A stretch of DNA of 7,439 bases from CAYJOG01 sp964371695 [NCBI: uncultured bacterium] (lineage in GTDB: Bacteria > CAYJOG01), in assembly GCA_964371695.1 (NCBI GenBank), contig CAYJOG010000134.1, positions 1-7,439 of the forward strand, read 5' to 3'. Below the pieces are notes generated by a model. The model had not been told where the DNA came from. It was given only the letters and a program-made list of their open reading frames with translations, and made no database searches. Position numbers and translations under genes: made by a program. Of the stretch, positions 6,866 to 7,439 are shown in pieces (within the stretch, counting starts at the first letter, position 1; the number at the start of each line of letters is the position of its first letter).

Positions 6866-7439
6866 CAAAACCCCTTTTGGCGATTTGCCGCAGGGCCTCG
6901 AAATCCTGGGCCGCCTGGACACCTGCGCCGCTGTGGTGGTGGACCTGCTCACGGGTTTTCTCAAAGAAAGCGCCGGGCGGGTGGGCATCCACAGCGCCGT
7001 GCTGGGGCTGTCGGGGGGCATTGACAGCGCGCTTTCCGCCGCGCTCTGCGCACGGGCGTTTGGCCCCGAAAACGTCACCGCCCTCGTCATGCCCTATGCC
7101 ACCAGCAACCCGCAGTCCGAGACAGACGCCCGCACCGTGGCGGACGCCCTGGGCATCACCCTGAAACGGGTGGACATCACCCCCATGGTGGACGCGTATT
7201 TCGACACCCTGCCCCAGGCGAGCGCCCTGCGCCGGGGCAACAAAATGGCCCGCGAGCGCATGAGTGTGCTCTATGACAAAAGCGCAGAGCTGGGGGCGCT
7301 GGTGATCGGCACCAGCAACAAAACCGAGATTCTGCTGGGTTACGGCACACAATATGGCGACCTCGCCAGCGCGCTCAACCCCATCGGCGACCTTTACAAG
7401 TTACAGGTCTACGACCTTTCCCGCCACCTGCAACTGCCC
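6858..7439 (+). CDS. nadE: NAD+ synthetase (partial, runs off right edge)
   Basis: NadE makes NAD+ from deamido-NAD+, ATP and ammonia (the last step of NAD biosynthesis), via an adenylated intermediate. The 194 residues present include the PP-loop SGGIDSA at 52-58, the MPY stretch with Ser-Glu at 87-88, [13 protein letters not shown] at 128-140, and [18 protein letters not shown] at 151-168 followed by NPIGDLYK at 174-181. The NKTE...GYGT.YGD form is, as I recall it, closer to the synthetase domain of glutamine-dependent enzymes than to short ammonia-only E. coli NadE. The protein has its own start: ATG at 6858 with AGGA 8 nt ahead, inside the end of the amidase gene. The amidase domain is therefore separate rather than fused. 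The C-terminus lies outside the window. Confidence 0.94.
   Translation, partial: MNNKTPFGDLPQGLEILGRLDTCAAVVVDLLTGFLKESAGRVGIHSAVLGLSGGIDSALSAALCARAFGPENVTALVMPYATSNPQSETDARTVADALGITLKRVDITPMVDAYFDTLPQASALRRGNKMARERMSVLYDKSAELGALVIGTSNKTEILLGYGTQYGDLASALNPIGDLYKLQVYDLSRHLQLP

Overview
The window is GC-rich, almost entirely coding bacterial chromosome, with tightly packed and mostly overlapping genes. It shows no rRNA, tRNA, CRISPR array, insertion sequence or phage-like gene. Two divergent gene clusters share a 114-nt gap (5888-6001). The host looks like a Gram-negative bacterium of deltaproteobacterial type (in the broad old sense). This is inferred from the mix of a proteobacterial phoH-ybeY-corC core with a 7TM-HD phosphodiesterase and a dgkA gene, from the high GC content and from predominant TGA stops. 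I cannot fix the phylum from sequence alone.

The leftward cluster (minus strand, 5887 down to 1) encodes, in transcription order, a HinT-like HIT hydrolase, a PhoH/YbeZ ATPase, a 7TM-HD (PgpH/YqfF-type) cyclic-dinucleotide phosphodiesterase, the rRNA-maturation endonuclease YbeY, a DgkA-type lipid kinase with an unusual C-terminal membrane extension, and a DUF21-CBS-CorC transporter. An ATG directly after the last stop hints at one more gene leaving the window. Start and stop codons overlap by 4 nt at phoH/7TM-HD, ybeY/dgkA and dgkA/corC, and by 17 nt at HD/ybeY, so this reads as one translationally coupled operon of RNA quality control (PhoH, YbeY), envelope lipid recycling (DgkA), cyclic-nucleotide signalling (7TM-HD) and metal homeostasis (CorC family).

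The most notable point is a single in-frame amber codon (3070-3072) that cuts the 7TM-HD gene exactly where the membrane part meets the HD domain. The frame is otherwise open and all expected HD residues are present downstream. It may be a recent nonsense mutation, a base-call error, read-through, or a real split into two proteins.

The rightward cluster (plus strand, 6002 to the edge) encodes a stand-alone nitrilase-superfamily amidase overlapping by 8 nt with an NAD+ synthetase gene that runs off the window. Together they look like a glutamine-dependent NAD+ synthetase carried as two proteins rather than the usual fusion. The gap between the clusters holds a perfect 7-bp GC hairpin followed, on the minus strand, by a T6 run.

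Most of the window is conserved housekeeping. I did not find a clearly new multi-gene system; the items worth following up are the amber-split phosphodiesterase, the two-part NAD synthetase, the extended lipid kinase and the intergenic hairpin.
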